50,388 nucleotides of DNA, from NCBI RefSeq assembly GCF_008368715.1, contig NZ_SMRS01000010.1:1-50388 (forward strand), in the 5' to 3' direction. A model generated the notes under the pieces. The model was not told the DNA's origin. It made no database searches and saw only the letters and a program-made list of their open reading frames with translations. This document shows, piece after piece, positions 1 through 9,130 of the stretch (within the stretch, counting starts at the first letter, position 1; every line of letters begins with the position of its first letter). Source of the stretch: Nitrincola tapanii (GTDB taxonomy: Bacteria > Pseudomonadota > Gammaproteobacteria > Pseudomonadales > Balneatricaceae). A program made the translations under genes and the position numbers.

Positions 1-130
1 CCGCGATTGCGCTTAACACTTCCGAAGCAACTTATTCTTGTTTGAAAACAATGAACTAAACTGCTTCTATCGCTGAGAGAATCTCTTTCTCCAACCGAGG
101 CCGGAAGGCTTCGTCTCAAGCGAGGCGAGA
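1..130 (-). other. Probable 16S rRNA leader, 5' transcribed spacer
   Basis: This is the non-coding stretch just downstream of the rRNA-type promoter on the minus strand. It holds short inverted repeats (for example GAGAGAATCTCTTTCTC near 76-92) and no open reading frame. I do not see a clear boxA antitermination element. The assignment rests on the promoter and on conserved gene order. Confidence 0.45.
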
Positions 131-159
131 ATATTACAGAGACCCTTTAGGTCGGTCAA
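131..159 (-). promoter_or_regulatory. rRNA-operon-type promoter reading left out of the window
   Basis: On the minus strand a TTGACC -35 box (154-159) and a TAATAT -10 box (131-136) are 17 bp apart. A GC-rich discriminator (TCTCGCCTCGC) follows the -10, and an A/T-rich tract lies upstream of the -35, like an UP element. This is the pattern of stringently controlled rRNA P1 promoters. tyrS is followed by a 16S gene in Pseudomonas, which supports the call. The 16S gene itself would start left of position 1 and is not seen. Confidence 0.7.
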
Positions 160-272
160 GCCGTTACGATAAAAAAATCTTAACTCTTATCTCAACACAC
201 TCTTTTCTGGACAGCTTGTTTCTGCACAGCGCCTTCCCTGTATTAGATGAAAGCGCTCCTTTTTTTCTTCTC

Positions 273-1571
273 TTAGAAATAGAACAGATGATGTTTCTTT
301 TTGCCCAGCTTAACTAAGAAATAGGTTCCAAAACGTGCATTCTGCTGAGTAAAGAGATCAGCGCACTGCATGTTGTGTTCCATACCGCACACCTGATCAT
401 TTACCCATACCGACTCACGCTGCAACGCATCTTTCACTTGTTTACCATTTGCCGCCACTTCAGCATCTACTAGGAGACTTGTCAGCGACACTTCCTCCAA
501 ACTCTTGGGCAATTGTGTAGCCGGCAGACCATCTTGCTGTAATTGCTGATAATCAGCTTGGCTTAGCTGTGATAGATCACCGGAAAAAAGTGCTTGCGTG
601 ATTCTTTGCGCAGCGGCAAGCAGCTCTTCGCCATGCACTAAGCGCGTGACCTCTTCAGCAAGCACGCGCTGGGCCTGTGGTCGACCTTCAGTAGTTCGAT
701 CCTGCTCTTCCAAGGCATCTATCGCATCAACACTCAAGAAGGTAAAGAATTTCAGAAAACGATAAACATCCGCATCAGGCGTCTGCAGCCAGAATTGATA
801 AAAAGCATAGGGTGATGTTTTTTGTGGGCTTAACCAAACAGCACCCCCCTCTGTTTTACCAAACTTAGTACCATCAGACTTAGTAATCAGCGGCAGAGTT
901 AAGCCGTGAACATGTTTGGCATTCATCCGCCGTGTCAGATCGATACCACCGGTGATGTTACCCCATTGATCTGAACCACCAATCTGCAAGGTACAGTTAT
1001 AGCGCTCATTTAAAACCTGGTAATCATAAGACTGTAGAATTTGATAGGTAAACTCTGTGAAAGAGATACCAGAATCCTCACGCTCGATACGCTGACGAAC
1101 CGATTCTTTTGCAATCATCTTATTGACTGTGAAGTGTTTACCGATATCTCGTAAAAATGTCAGCATATCTACATTGGCAGTCCAGTCATAATTGTTTGCC
1201 AGAATGGCGCCCTTCTCATCATCAAAATAGATGAACTGACTGATCTGCTGCTTAAGGCATTCACTCCAAGCCGCAACAACTTCGGTCGAGTTTAATTGAC
1301 GCTCCTGAGCCTTAAAGCTTGGATCGCCAATCATTCCCGTGGCACCCCCCACCAAGGCAATCGGACGATGCCCATACTCCTGGAAACGACGCAGCATCAA
1401 GAGGGGCACCAGATGGCCGAGGTGCAAACTGTCCGCTGTGGGATCAAAGCCACAATAAAGTGTCACAGCACTTTCAGCGAGGTGAGACGCCAAAGCCTCC
1501 TCATCTGTCATCTGTGCAATTAATCCTCGAGCTTTCAGATCCTCTAGCAATGTAAGCTTGGTCATTTTCAT
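273..1571 (-). CDS. tyrS: Tyrosyl-tRNA synthetase
   Basis: Cytoplasmic class I aminoacyl-tRNA synthetase that charges tRNA-Tyr. At 432 aa it is close to E. coli TyrS (424 aa) and aligns along the whole length. The N-terminal catalytic domain carries the HIGH-type signature HLGHL, the tyrosine-pocket run GGSDQWGNI and the KMSKS-type loop KFGKT. A C-terminal S4-like RNA-binding domain ends in a basic GKKKHH tail. An ATG at 1571 has GGA five bases upstream; a second ATG at 1565 is an alternative. It is divergent from the M23 peptidase gene, as in Pseudomonas, and precedes an rRNA promoter. No clear terminator follows the stop. Confidence 0.97.
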   Translation of the reverse strand: MKMTKLTLLEDLKARGLIAQMTDEEALASHLAESAVTLYCGFDPTADSLHLGHLVPLLMLRRFQEYGHRPIALVGGATGMIGDPSFKAQERQLNSTEVVAAWSECLKQQISQFIYFDDEKGAILANNYDWTANVDMLTFLRDIGKHFTVNKMIAKESVRQRIEREDSGISFTEFTYQILQSYDYQVLNERYNCTLQIGGSDQWGNITGGIDLTRRMNAKHVHGLTLPLITKSDGTKFGKTEGGAVWLSPQKTSPYAFYQFWLQTPDADVYRFLKFFTFLSVDAIDALEEQDRTTEGRPQAQRVLAEEVTRLVHGEELLAAAQRITQALFSGDLSQLSQADYQQLQQDGLPATQLPKSLEEVSLTSLLVDAEVAANGKQVKDALQRESVWVNDQVCGMEHNMQCADLFTQQNARFGTYFLVKLGKKKHHLFYF

Positions 1572-1603
1572 GTTAATCCAGTACCGGTTATCGTGTGCGC
1601 AGC

Positions 1604-1633
1604 ATTCTACCGTTTGGCTGAATAACTTGACAA
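1604..1633 (-). promoter_or_regulatory. Candidate tyrS promoter
   Basis: Minus-strand TTGTCA (1628-1633) and TAGAAT (1604-1609) are 18 bp apart, 33 bp upstream of the tyrS ATG. The -35 overlaps a plus-strand TTGACA (1627-1632) that could serve the divergent peptidase gene, although no good plus-strand -10 lies at the right distance. Confidence 0.5.
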
Positions 1634-1698
1634 ACTTAGCTTGAAACAGATATCCACCTCTAATCTACTTTGAACATAGAGCGTCATAGGTTTTTCCC

Positions 1699-3021
1699 GT
1701 GTTGAGATTTTTGCCTACAAATTTTCTGACCCCGACTCGCGTATTCGCGGCGGCTGGGCTTTTGCTACTCTTCACCGGCGCTCTTCACCTATCTTCAACA
1801 CCCTCTACGGAAAAAATTGAACACCCCCCTCTATACTCTGATCTCAGTTTCCAGCTGATTCCTCCCAGTACAGATCGCCCATCAGAGTTGGTGCATCAGA
1901 TTAGTTATGTATTTCTCTATAACGAAAGACTGGATGACGTATTGCTGCGTTCAGGTTTACATGCAGCGGATCGGCAAGTCATTTTTCAAACACTACAAAC
2001 TCATCAAGCCTTGATGATTCGACCCGGTACAGAATTACGCCTGCACCGTGCTGCCGACAAAACTCTTGCCTTTGCCTTAATATTTGAAGATGAGCATCTG
2101 TTTTTTTTGCGCCAAACGGATGGCCGTTTTATGCCGGACCAGCAGCTGACTGCCACCCCTGAACGCCATCTCGCACAAATTGATCTTAGGATTCGTCATG
2201 ATTTATTTCGCGAATTGGAACAGCACTCACTCCCTGAACGTTTAATTCAGCAACTGACAGAAGCTCTAGAGTGGCGACTCGATCTTTTGCAAGGCTTGCA
2301 AAGAGGAGACCGTATTCAGCTGCTTTATGAAATGGAAACCCTTGATCGCATTCACACAGGCCGTGGCCAGCTTTTAGCCCTACGCGTACATAGCCAAGAA
2401 GAGTGGATTGAGCGGTTTTACTTTACGGATGCACAAGGGCAGTCTGCATTTTATGATCCCCAAGGGTTAAGCGAGAAAGTACAATTTTTACGCAGTCCTG
2501 TCGCCTATCGTTACATCAGCTCTGGCTTTAAAACAGAACGCTGGCACCCTATTCTGGGCCAAAAGCGTCCTCATCGCGGAGTTGATTTTGCTGCCGCAAT
2601 GGGCACTCCTGTCCGTGCCACAGCCACAGGGCGTGTGATAGAAAAGGGTTCGCTCGGGGGTTATGGAAATACCATTATCCTTGAGCATCCAGGTGAAATC
2701 ACTACGCTCTACGCGCATCTAAATGATTACGCTTCAGGATTAAAGCTAGGGCAGACTGTAGAACAAGGTACGATTATTGGTTACGTTGGCATGACGGGTT
2801 TAGCTACAGGCCCACATCTTCATTATGAGTATCGTATTCGTGGCCAGCACCAAGACCCTATGCAAGTGGTTTCCCGCGCCAGCCAAAGCTTATCCCTTCA
2901 GGATCAACAACGCTTTCGCCAACAAGTACTGCAACAACGCCAACAAATGCTAGAGCCGCAAAACTTAGCGCATCATTCAAAGGAAGCATCTAGCCATTTA
3001 AATAATGACTTTTCTTTATAG
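1699..3021 (+). CDS. M23-family peptidoglycan endopeptidase, membrane-anchored
   Basis: Predicted periplasmic murein DD-endopeptidase of the LytM/MepM type. An N-terminal hydrophobic segment (about residues 14-32) would anchor or export it. A middle region resembles the OapA/LysM-like part of MepM. The C-terminal LytM domain (about 285-385) has the zinc ligands H292 and D296 in HRGVDF, and H375 in HLHYE with H373 beside it. The start is GTG, with AGG eight bases upstream; no better ATG exists. The 3' end overlaps the region just before anmK, so the two are probably co-transcribed. The pairing links peptidoglycan cleavage with anhydro-muramic acid recycling and matches Pseudomonas gene order. 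The exact substrate cannot be read from sequence. Confidence 0.9.
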   Translation: MLRFLPTNFLTPTRVFAAAGLLLLFTGALHLSSTPSTEKIEHPPLYSDLSFQLIPPSTDRPSELVHQISYVFLYNERLDDVLLRSGLHAADRQVIFQTLQTHQALMIRPGTELRLHRAADKTLAFALIFEDEHLFFLRQTDGRFMPDQQLTATPERHLAQIDLRIRHDLFRELEQHSLPERLIQQLTEALEWRLDLLQGLQRGDRIQLLYEMETLDRIHTGRGQLLALRVHSQEEWIERFYFTDAQGQSAFYDPQGLSEKVQFLRSPVAYRYISSGFKTERWHPILGQKRPHRGVDFAAAMGTPVRATATGRVIEKGSLGGYGNTIILEHPGEITTLYAHLNDYASGLKLGQTVEQGTIIGYVGMTGLATGPHLHYEYRIRGQHQDPMQVVSRASQSLSLQDQQRFRQQVLQQRQQMLEPQNLAHHSKEASSHLNNDFSL

Positions 3022-3028
3022 GATAGAT

Positions 3029-4132
3029 ATGTCGTCAAATAGGTATATCGGCCTGATGTCAGGCACTAGCTTGGATAGTATCGATGCCGTACTGGTTGAG
3101 TTTGAACCCAAGTTTCAACTTCTCTGTACTCATAACCATCCACTACCTGAAAACCTACGCCAAGAAATTCTGGCTCTCACTCAGCCCGGTGACAATGAAA
3201 TCGAGCGCTGGGCTGCACTCGACCTGAGTCTAGCCGATCTCTTTGCCGAAGCCAGTCTAGCGTTATTAGCCAAAGCCTCCGTACCGACACACAAAATTAC
3301 CGCGATAGGCAGCCATGGCCAGACCTTAAGACACCTTCCTCAACTTGGTACCTCTTTACAGGCAGGTGATCCGAATCGATTAGCAGAGCAAACCGGCATC
3401 GCGGTGGTCGCCGACTTTCGTCGCCGTGATCTGGCCGCACAAGGACAAGGTGCCCCCTTAGTGCCTGCTTTTCATCAAGCCTTATTTCACGCCCTAAACG
3501 AAGATCGTGTCGTGATCAACATTGGTGGCATGGCCAACCTGACTTGGCTTCCCAAGGATTTAACTCACACAGTCATAGGTTTTGACACGGGCCCCGGGAA
3601 TGTTTTACTCGATGCCTGGATTCAGCATCAGCGCCAGCTTAAATTCGATGCTAACGGTGCCTGGGCGGCTAGCGGACAAGTGCAGAGTAGGCTCTTACAA
3701 CAGCTTCTCAGCCATCCTTACTTTCAACGCCAAGGGCCACGCAGCACTGGCCGCGAAGTTTTCCATCTACAAGCTTTACTGGATGAACTTGAAGCTTTCT
3801 CAGCCCCTATACGAGCTGAAGATGTACAAGCCACCCTCACAGAGTTCACCGCCTTGAGTATTCACCAAGCTCTACAACCGCTCGCTAGCCAAGCGTATGG
3901 CGTATATCTTTGCGGCGGCGGCAGTCACAACACTTACCTCAAACAGCGTCTTAATTTTTGGCTGCAACAACCGATTCAAACCACAGCCGCTTTAGGACTC
4001 GATCCAGACTGGGTTGAGGCCTGTGCTTTTGCTTGGCTCGCAGAAAGACGTATCCAGCATTTAAGTGGGAATCTACCCAGCGTCACCGGGGCCAAGGGGC
4101 CTCGTTGCTTAGGCGGAATTTACTCGGCCTAA
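3029..4132 (+). CDS. anmK: 1,6-anhydro-N-acetylmuramic acid kinase
   Basis: Cytosolic kinase that opens and phosphorylates anhydroMurNAc to MurNAc-6-P in cell-wall recycling. It is 367 aa from the chosen ATG, against 369 in E. coli. Family motifs are in order: GLMSGTSLDSID at the N-terminus (usual GTSLDG has S instead of G), IGSHGQTLRH, NIGGMANLTWL, GFDTGPGN and CGGGSHN near the C-terminus. The start at 3029 was preferred over an upstream in-frame ATG at 3005 because AGGA sits five bases before it and the family length fits. It begins seven bases after the peptidase stop. Confidence 0.96.
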   Translation: MSSNRYIGLMSGTSLDSIDAVLVEFEPKFQLLCTHNHPLPENLRQEILALTQPGDNEIERWAALDLSLADLFAEASLALLAKASVPTHKITAIGSHGQTLRHLPQLGTSLQAGDPNRLAEQTGIAVVADFRRRDLAAQGQGAPLVPAFHQALFHALNEDRVVINIGGMANLTWLPKDLTHTVIGFDTGPGNVLLDAWIQHQRQLKFDANGAWAASGQVQSRLLQQLLSHPYFQRQGPRSTGREVFHLQALLDELEAFSAPIRAEDVQATLTEFTALSIHQALQPLASQAYGVYLCGGGSHNTYLKQRLNFWLQQPIQTTAALGLDPDWVEACAFAWLAERRIQHLSGNLPSVTGAKGPRCLGGIYSA

Positions 4133-4194
4133 ATCGCTACGCCTACAGGCTAGGATTAGGCTTGGAGTAAGATGTATAGAAGAGAAATCCTGAT

Positions 4195-4230
4195 AAAAAG
4201 CGAGGACAGAAGTCACTCCTCGCTTTTTTA
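4195..4230. terminator. Bidirectional rho-independent terminator
   Basis: An 11-bp stem AAAAGCGAGGA / TCCTCGCTTTT with a 10-nt loop is flanked by an A-run on the left and T6 on the right. It lies between the convergent genes anmK (+) and erpA (-) and can serve both. Confidence 0.85.
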
Positions 4231-4244
4231 TTGAGCGCTGCCGC

Positions 4245-4592
4245 TTAGATGGAGAAGGAAGAACCACAACCACAGGTGGTGGCCGCATTCGGATTTTTGA
4301 TCATGAATTGCGACCCATGCAGTCCTTCCTGATAATCCACCTGAGCCCCCACAAGATACTGGAAACTCATAGGATCGACTAAGAGGGTGACACCATCAGT
4401 TGTGATGGCCGTATCATCCTCAGCCACGTCTTCATCAAAAGTAAACCCATAAGAAAAACCCGCACAACCGCCACCGGTGATAAACACTCGCAGCTTCAGA
4501 TTGTCGTTTTCTTCCTCTTCGATCAAGCTTCGGACTTTTGCCGCAGCGGCTTGAGTAAAGTGAAGGGTCATTTCGTCTGCTTGTTCAGTCAT
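4245..4592 (-). CDS. erpA: A-type iron-sulfur carrier ErpA
   Basis: Carrier that delivers Fe-S clusters to apo-proteins such as IspG/IspH. It is 115 aa from the ATG at 4592, against 114 in E. coli, and almost identical in the C-terminal half. Cluster ligands are the Cys in [11 protein letters not shown] and the CGCG pair near the end ([11 protein letters not shown]). An in-frame GTG at 4604 could add four residues. It is followed by the shared terminator. argC lies upstream on the same strand, as in Pseudomonas. Confidence 0.96.
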   Translation of the reverse strand: MTEQADEMTLHFTQAAAAKVRSLIEEEENDNLKLRVFITGGGCAGFSYGFTFDEDVAEDDTAITTDGVTLLVDPMSFQYLVGAQVDYQEGLHGSQFMIKNPNAATTCGCGSSFSI

Positions 4593-4672
4593 GGTCCATA
4601 TCACCTCTGTATGAGAACGGCATTCTGACTAAACCTACCAAAACAGTCAAGTATTGACCCTTCCTATCCTGA

Positions 4673-5707
4673 TTAGGGCATCAACGCCACTTGCTGCAAA
4701 CCCTCATTTTCTGGACGCTCAAACATCAGGTTCATAATCTGAACCGCTTGACCTGAAGCGCCTTTGACCAAATTATCAATCACCGACAAGACAACAACCG
4801 TATCGTCATTCTGTGGGCGATGCACACTAATACGGCACACATTAGAGCCTTTCACGCTGCGTGTTTCAGGATGGCTTCCCGCAGGCATGACATCCACAAA
4901 GGGCTCATGGGCATAACGCTCAGCAAACAAGGTCTGCAAGCCTTGATCCACAGGGTCCTTCAGCGTGGCGTAAAGCGTGGCATGAATCCCTCGGATCATC
5001 GGGGTCAGATGCGGCACAAAGGTCAACCCAACCGGCTTACCGGCCGCTAAACTTAAACCCTGACGAATTTCGGGCAGGTGACGATGTCCGGCAACACCGT
5101 ACGCCTTAAAACTTTCGCTGCTTTCACATAAAAGAGAGCCGACACTCGCGCCACGACCGGCGCCACTCACCCCCGATTTACAATCGGCGATCAAGCGACG
5201 ATGATCCACCAATCCCGCCTCTAGAAGAGGCAAAAAGCCTAACTGGGTAGCGGTCGGATAACAGCCCGCGCACGCGATCAACTGCGCTGAGGCAATCGCT
5301 TCACGATTCACTTCAGGCAAACCATACACCGCTTGAGCCACAAGATCGGGGCAGGTATGCGACATTTTGTACCAGTCCTCCCAGACCGCCACATCCTTGA
5401 TACGGAAATCTGCGCCCAAATCAATCACCTTTACGCCACGCGCAATCAACTCAGGTGCCAAACTCATGGCTACACCATGCGGGGTCGCAAAGAATACCAC
5501 ATCACACTGCGCTAAGCGCTCAACATCCGGTACCGTAAAAGCCAGATCGAAATGCCCACGCAAATTCGGGAACATATCAGCAACCGCGATACCTTCTTCC
5601 GAGCGTGACGTAATCACCTCAACTTTGACCTGTGGGTGATTAGCCAGAATACGTAACAGCTCAACCCCTGTATAACCCGTTCCACCGACAATACCAACTT
5701 TAATCAC
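4673..5707 (-). CDS. argC: N-acetyl-gamma-glutamyl-phosphate reductase
   Basis: Third step of arginine synthesis, NADPH-dependent reduction of N-acetylglutamyl phosphate. It is 344 aa from the chosen GTG, the same as Pseudomonas ArgC. It has an N-terminal Rossmann GGTGYTG, catalytic C149 in [11 protein letters not shown], and the GHRHLPEI and FVPHLTPM segments. GTG at 5707 has AGAGG five bases upstream; a longer in-frame start at 5728 lacks both spacing and conservation. It stands alone, 80 bp upstream of erpA. Confidence 0.96.
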   Translation of the reverse strand: MIKVGIVGGTGYTGVELLRILANHPQVKVEVITSRSEEGIAVADMFPNLRGHFDLAFTVPDVERLAQCDVVFFATPHGVAMSLAPELIARGVKVIDLGADFRIKDVAVWEDWYKMSHTCPDLVAQAVYGLPEVNREAIASAQLIACAGCYPTATQLGFLPLLEAGLVDHRRLIADCKSGVSGAGRGASVGSLLCESSESFKAYGVAGHRHLPEIRQGLSLAAGKPVGLTFVPHLTPMIRGIHATLYATLKDPVDQGLQTLFAERYAHEPFVDVMPAGSHPETRSVKGSNVCRISVHRPQNDDTVVVLSVIDNLVKGASGQAVQIMNLMFERPENEGLQQVALMP

Positions 5708-5817
5708 ACCCACCTCTCTAAGAATCACTGAACGTCACTGAGCGGCCTGAATGGTCGCACTGATTTACAGTCTATGATACAAATCCTTCGCTTTAATGAC
5801 CATGAGTGATCCTGAGC

Positions 5818-6450
5818 ATGTCCGCTTCTCTTAAAGGTTTGTACGCGATTACTGACGCCACGCTTTTACCCACACAAGAACAACTGCTCTTTGCCTGTGA
5901 GCAGGCTCTATTAGGCGGCGCGCAATTGCTGCAATATCGCGAAAAATCACAAAACAAACGCAAACGTCTAGCCGAAGGTCGCGCCCTAGCCAATCTATGT
6001 GCCGCCTATCAACGTACTCTAATTATTAACGATGATTTGGAGCTTGCGGCTGAATTAGGGGTGGGACTGCATCTGGGGCAAAAGGACGGCTCTGTTGAAC
6101 AGGCCCGACGCTTACTCGGCGATCAAGCCATCATTGGCGCAACGTGTCACCAAGACTTAGCGCTGGCGAAACGCGCCGCAGAAGAGGGCGCCAGCTATGT
6201 CGCCTTTGGGGCTTGCTTCCCTTCGCAAACCAAACCACTTGCATCACGCGCACCTATTGAGCTCTTTCAGAACGCCGCTGAACAGATCCACTTACCCAAG
6301 GTGGCGATTGGGGGGTTGAATCTGGATAATAGTGCGCAAGTGATCGCAGCCGGTGCTGAGATGATTGCGGTGGTACATGCGCTCTTTTCCAGCACCGATA
6401 TACGTCAGCAGGCGCAAGCCTTCAGTGCCCTTTTTTCCAATCCAGTGTGA
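5818..6450 (+). CDS. thiE: Thiamine-phosphate synthase
   Basis: Couples HMP-PP and thiazole-P to thiamine phosphate. It is a 210-aa TIM barrel with the family signatures LLQYREK (phosphate site), IINDD, GVHLGQ-like VGLHLGQKD and the AIGGL loop. The ATG at 5818 gives the usual family length; an in-frame GTG at 5806 is possible and neither has a strong Shine-Dalgarno. It abuts hemL, the Pseudomonas arrangement. I see no TPP-riboswitch core upstream, so regulation is probably not by the usual thi-box RNA. Confidence 0.92.
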   Translation: MSASLKGLYAITDATLLPTQEQLLFACEQALLGGAQLLQYREKSQNKRKRLAEGRALANLCAAYQRTLIINDDLELAAELGVGLHLGQKDGSVEQARRLLGDQAIIGATCHQDLALAKRAAEEGASYVAFGACFPSQTKPLASRAPIELFQNAAEQIHLPKVAIGGLNLDNSAQVIAAGAEMIAVVHALFSSTDIRQQAQAFSALFSNPV

Positions 6451-6464
6451 AGGAACCCTTTTCC

Positions 6465-7748
6465 ATGTCTCGATCTGAACTCTTGTTCCAAGCCGCGCAA
6501 AAGCATATCCCCGGTGGCGTAAACTCGCCTGTGCGTGCCTTCAAAGGCGTCGGCGGCACGCCAATTTTCTTTAAGCGCGGTGCCGGCGCTTACATTTATG
6601 ATGAAGACGATCAGCGTTATATCGATTACATCGGCTCCTGGGGCCCTATGATTTTGGGACACGCCTATCCACCTGTGATTGCAGCGGTGCGTGAAGCGCT
6701 TGATCGTGGACTTGGTTTTGGTGCCCCAACCGCCATCGAAACCACCATGGCAGATAAGGTCTGCGAACTCGTTCCTTCTATGGAAATGGTACGTATGGTC
6801 AGCTCGGGGACGGAAGCGACCATGAGCGCCATTCGTTTAGCGCGAGGCTTCACCGGTCGTGACAAGATTGTCAAATTTGAAGGCTGCTACCATGGCCACT
6901 CAGACTCGTTATTAGTTAAAGCCGGTTCAGGCGCTCTAACACTCGGAGAACCCAATTCACCGGGCGTTCCAGCCGCGCTGGCAGAGCACACACTCACCCT
7001 GACCTTTAATGATCTGGAATCCGTTGAGAAGGTGTTTGCGGAAATCGGTCAGGAGATCGCCTGCATCATTGTGGAGCCTGTTGCTGGCAACATGAACTGT
7101 ATCCCTCCTGTTCCAGGTTTCCTGGAAGGGCTCCGCCGTATCTGCACCCAGTATGGCACGGTATTAATTTTTGATGAGGTGATGACCGGCTTCCGCGTCG
7201 CACTAGGGGGTGCGCAAGCTTACTATGGGGTCACACCGGATTTAACCACCCTGGGAAAAGTTATCGGTGGCGGCTTACCCGTAGGCGCTTTTGGTGGACG
7301 TGCCGATATTATGTCGCACATCGCTCCGCTTGGACCGGTTTATCAAGCGGGAACACTCTCAGGCAACCCTCTGGCGATGGCCGCAGGCTTAACCATGCTG
7401 AATGCCCTCTGTGAAGACGGTGTATATGAAGCCTTAAGTGCCAAGGCCGAGTACCTGACCGAAGGTCTGAAAGCGATGGCGGATAAGCATCAGATTCCTT
7501 TTACTACTACCTGCGTAGGGGGCATGTTTGGTCTCTTCTTCACCTCACAAACTCAGATCACGGGCTTTGCGGATGCGACCGCCTGCGACACGGCGGCTTT
7601 CAGTCGCTTCTTCCACGGCATGCTGAAAGAAGGCATCTATCTCGCGCCTTCGGCTTATGAAGCAGGTTTTATCTCTAACGCACACAGCGAAGCCGATCTG
7701 GATGCGACCTTAGCCGCCGCTGATCGTGTTTTTGCGCAGTTAAGTTAA
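6465..7748 (+). CDS. hemL: Glutamate-1-semialdehyde 2,1-aminomutase
   Basis: PLP enzyme making 5-aminolevulinate for haem by the C5 pathway. It is 427 aa (E. coli 426), with PLP lysine K265 in [21 protein letters not shown] and the HGHSDSLL segment. ATG at 6465 has GAAGGA upstream. It starts 14 bases after thiE, so the two are probably one transcript. A GTG further upstream overlapping the thiE stop is less likely. Confidence 0.97.
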   Translation: MSRSELLFQAAQKHIPGGVNSPVRAFKGVGGTPIFFKRGAGAYIYDEDDQRYIDYIGSWGPMILGHAYPPVIAAVREALDRGLGFGAPTAIETTMADKVCELVPSMEMVRMVSSGTEATMSAIRLARGFTGRDKIVKFEGCYHGHSDSLLVKAGSGALTLGEPNSPGVPAALAEHTLTLTFNDLESVEKVFAEIGQEIACIIVEPVAGNMNCIPPVPGFLEGLRRICTQYGTVLIFDEVMTGFRVALGGAQAYYGVTPDLTTLGKVIGGGLPVGAFGGRADIMSHIAPLGPVYQAGTLSGNPLAMAAGLTMLNALCEDGVYEALSAKAEYLTEGLKAMADKHQIPFTTTCVGGMFGLFFTSQTQITGFADATACDTAAFSRFFHGMLKEGIYLAPSAYEAGFISNAHSEADLDATLAAADRVFAQLS

Positions 7749-7760
7749 AGGAGATAAAAG

Positions 7761-8387
7761 ATGCTGATGATCGCCGGACAGCTCCTTCTCTTGATCAGCG
7801 CGTGCGGGGTAAGCCTAGTGCTACTGCAACAGCATAAACAGGATCAGGAGCAAGCCTGGCATGGCCTGGTAAAAGTGTTTGCCGTCAGCAGCTTATTTAT
7901 TGCAGCGGCGGCTTTAGCTGGGCTCACGCTCAGATCAGACGGCATGGATCAACAAGCCCTACTCCGGATGACCGAAAATCTGGCCTATTATGTCGCCCTG
8001 CCTTTTCTGGCCAGTGTGCTGCTCGCTCGAGGCCGTTTGTGGTTTTGGTCCATGGCGGCTTGGGGGCGCTGGTTACTAGGGCTGATCGCCTTTTTTGAAC
8101 TGGCGCGACGCACGGAGTACGGAGTGGCTTACACTCAGTTTTTGGCCATCGGCGTCCCCCTAACGCTGGCCGCTGCCAGTTTATTTCTCTCTAACCTGCA
8201 AGCCCGCGGGTTAGGCTTAGTTGGCAGTGTTACTCTTGCGATCAGCTTGGTGTTTTTTGGTCCAGAACCCCTGCTTGGATCAGGCACCCGCGACGGGTTT
8301 GCCTTCGGCTTGAGCCTAAGCCTCCCCCCCTTAGCGCTAGCACTGCATTTGAGTTTGCGAACGCTCGTAAAAGAGGGTCAAGCATAA
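7761..8387 (+). CDS. Uncharacterised multi-pass membrane protein
   Basis: A 208-aa hydrophobic protein with about six predicted membrane segments (near 3-21, 39-56, 75-88, 100-112, 125-143 and 152-195) and short charged loops. I do not recognise a family. It starts 12 bases after hemL with AGGAG seven bases before ATG, so it is probably the last gene of a thiE-hemL operon. The context gives no firm role. Confidence 0.75.
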   Translation: MLMIAGQLLLLISACGVSLVLLQQHKQDQEQAWHGLVKVFAVSSLFIAAAALAGLTLRSDGMDQQALLRMTENLAYYVALPFLASVLLARGRLWFWSMAAWGRWLLGLIAFFELARRTEYGVAYTQFLAIGVPLTLAAASLFLSNLQARGLGLVGSVTLAISLVFFGPEPLLGSGTRDGFAFGLSLSLPPLALALHLSLRTLVKEGQA

Positions 8388-8392
8388 GAAAA

Positions 8393-8413
8393 CGAGGCGT
8401 CTTAAACGCCTCG
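8393..8413 (-). terminator. Hairpin between convergent genes, probable terminator
   Basis: An 8-bp stem CGAGGCGT / ACGCCTCG with a 5-nt loop. On the minus strand it is followed by TTTTCTT, so it best fits the end of the mrcB-lipoprotein transcript. The T-run is weaker on the plus strand. Confidence 0.55.
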
Positions 8414-8445
8414 ACTTTCGATCTTACCGGGCACTTAGGCTTTAA

Positions 8446-9120
8446 TTAAAATGCTGCCGCTGCATTACGTGCATCTTCAGCGCCGGCCAAATCTCCGGCT
8501 TCACTGCGAATCTGACTGATCAGAATCCATAAACGCCGTAATTCCTGACGCTGACCTTCAGCCACACCCACTCCACGTAGAGCCACCTGCTCAGCATCTA
8601 GAAACTGCCCTAGCTGGCGTTTTACATCCGCTAACTGGTAATAAACTTCGGCCTCACGTGGTGCGATGCGCAAAGCACGCTCTAAGCGCGTCTGCGCTGC
8701 ACGTAGATCCCCCTGTTCTGAATCAAGACGCGCTCCTTCCAAAAGCGCGACCACAGCGGTGTTATCGGAGGGGATCGCAGCAGGCATCGACAAGGGTTGT
8801 GGTGCCGGCTGCATCGGCGCCCCAGACTGAGGCGCTGGCGATTGAATCTGAGGAGAAACAGGCTGCCACATCTCATCGGCAGGCGGCAGATCCCTTTGAC
8901 TGCGCACCACTGAAGTGACTTCAATCGGCTGCACACTAACTCCCATTCCGGGATCAACTGGTGTCACAATTACCCCAGGCACCTCCGTGGGTAGGGGCGC
9001 AGGTGCTGCCGCAGGACGACCTCCACGATCCTCAATCGGTACATTGCTAAATGGATTGGAGGTCGCACAACCCGTTAAAAACACGGCCCCCGCCAACAAG
9101 GGAATCCATTTCTGACTCAT
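8446..9120 (-). CDS. TPR lipoprotein next to PBP1b (LpoP-like candidate)
   Basis: A 224-aa predicted lipoprotein. The signal peptide ends in the lipobox LTGC with lipidated C18; the +2 residue is Ala, favouring outer-membrane sorting. A Pro/Ala/Gln-rich linker (about 30-115) leads to a C-terminal helical region (about 118-215) with TPR-like repeats. It starts 10 bases after mrcB with a purine-rich Shine-Dalgarno. In Pseudomonas a TPR lipoprotein (LpoP) encoded beside PBP1b activates it. The same location, signal and fold suggest the same job here, but this is inference from context. Sequence identity with LpoP was not tested. Confidence 0.75.
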   Translation of the reverse strand: MSQKWIPLLAGAVFLTGCATSNPFSNVPIEDRGGRPAAAPAPLPTEVPGVIVTPVDPGMGVSVQPIEVTSVVRSQRDLPPADEMWQPVSPQIQSPAPQSGAPMQPAPQPLSMPAAIPSDNTAVVALLEGARLDSEQGDLRAAQTRLERALRIAPREAEVYYQLADVKRQLGQFLDAEQVALRGVGVAEGQRQELRRLWILISQIRSEAGDLAGAEDARNAAAAF

Positions 9121-9130
9121 CTACTCTTCC

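Noticed and set aside
4690-5640. Plus-strand frames opposite argC
   Set aside because: They are antisense shadows of a fully conserved argC gene; no start signals.
5708-5817. Possible TPP riboswitch before thiE
   Set aside because: No CTGAGA or ACCTGAT core elements are visible in the 110-bp gap.
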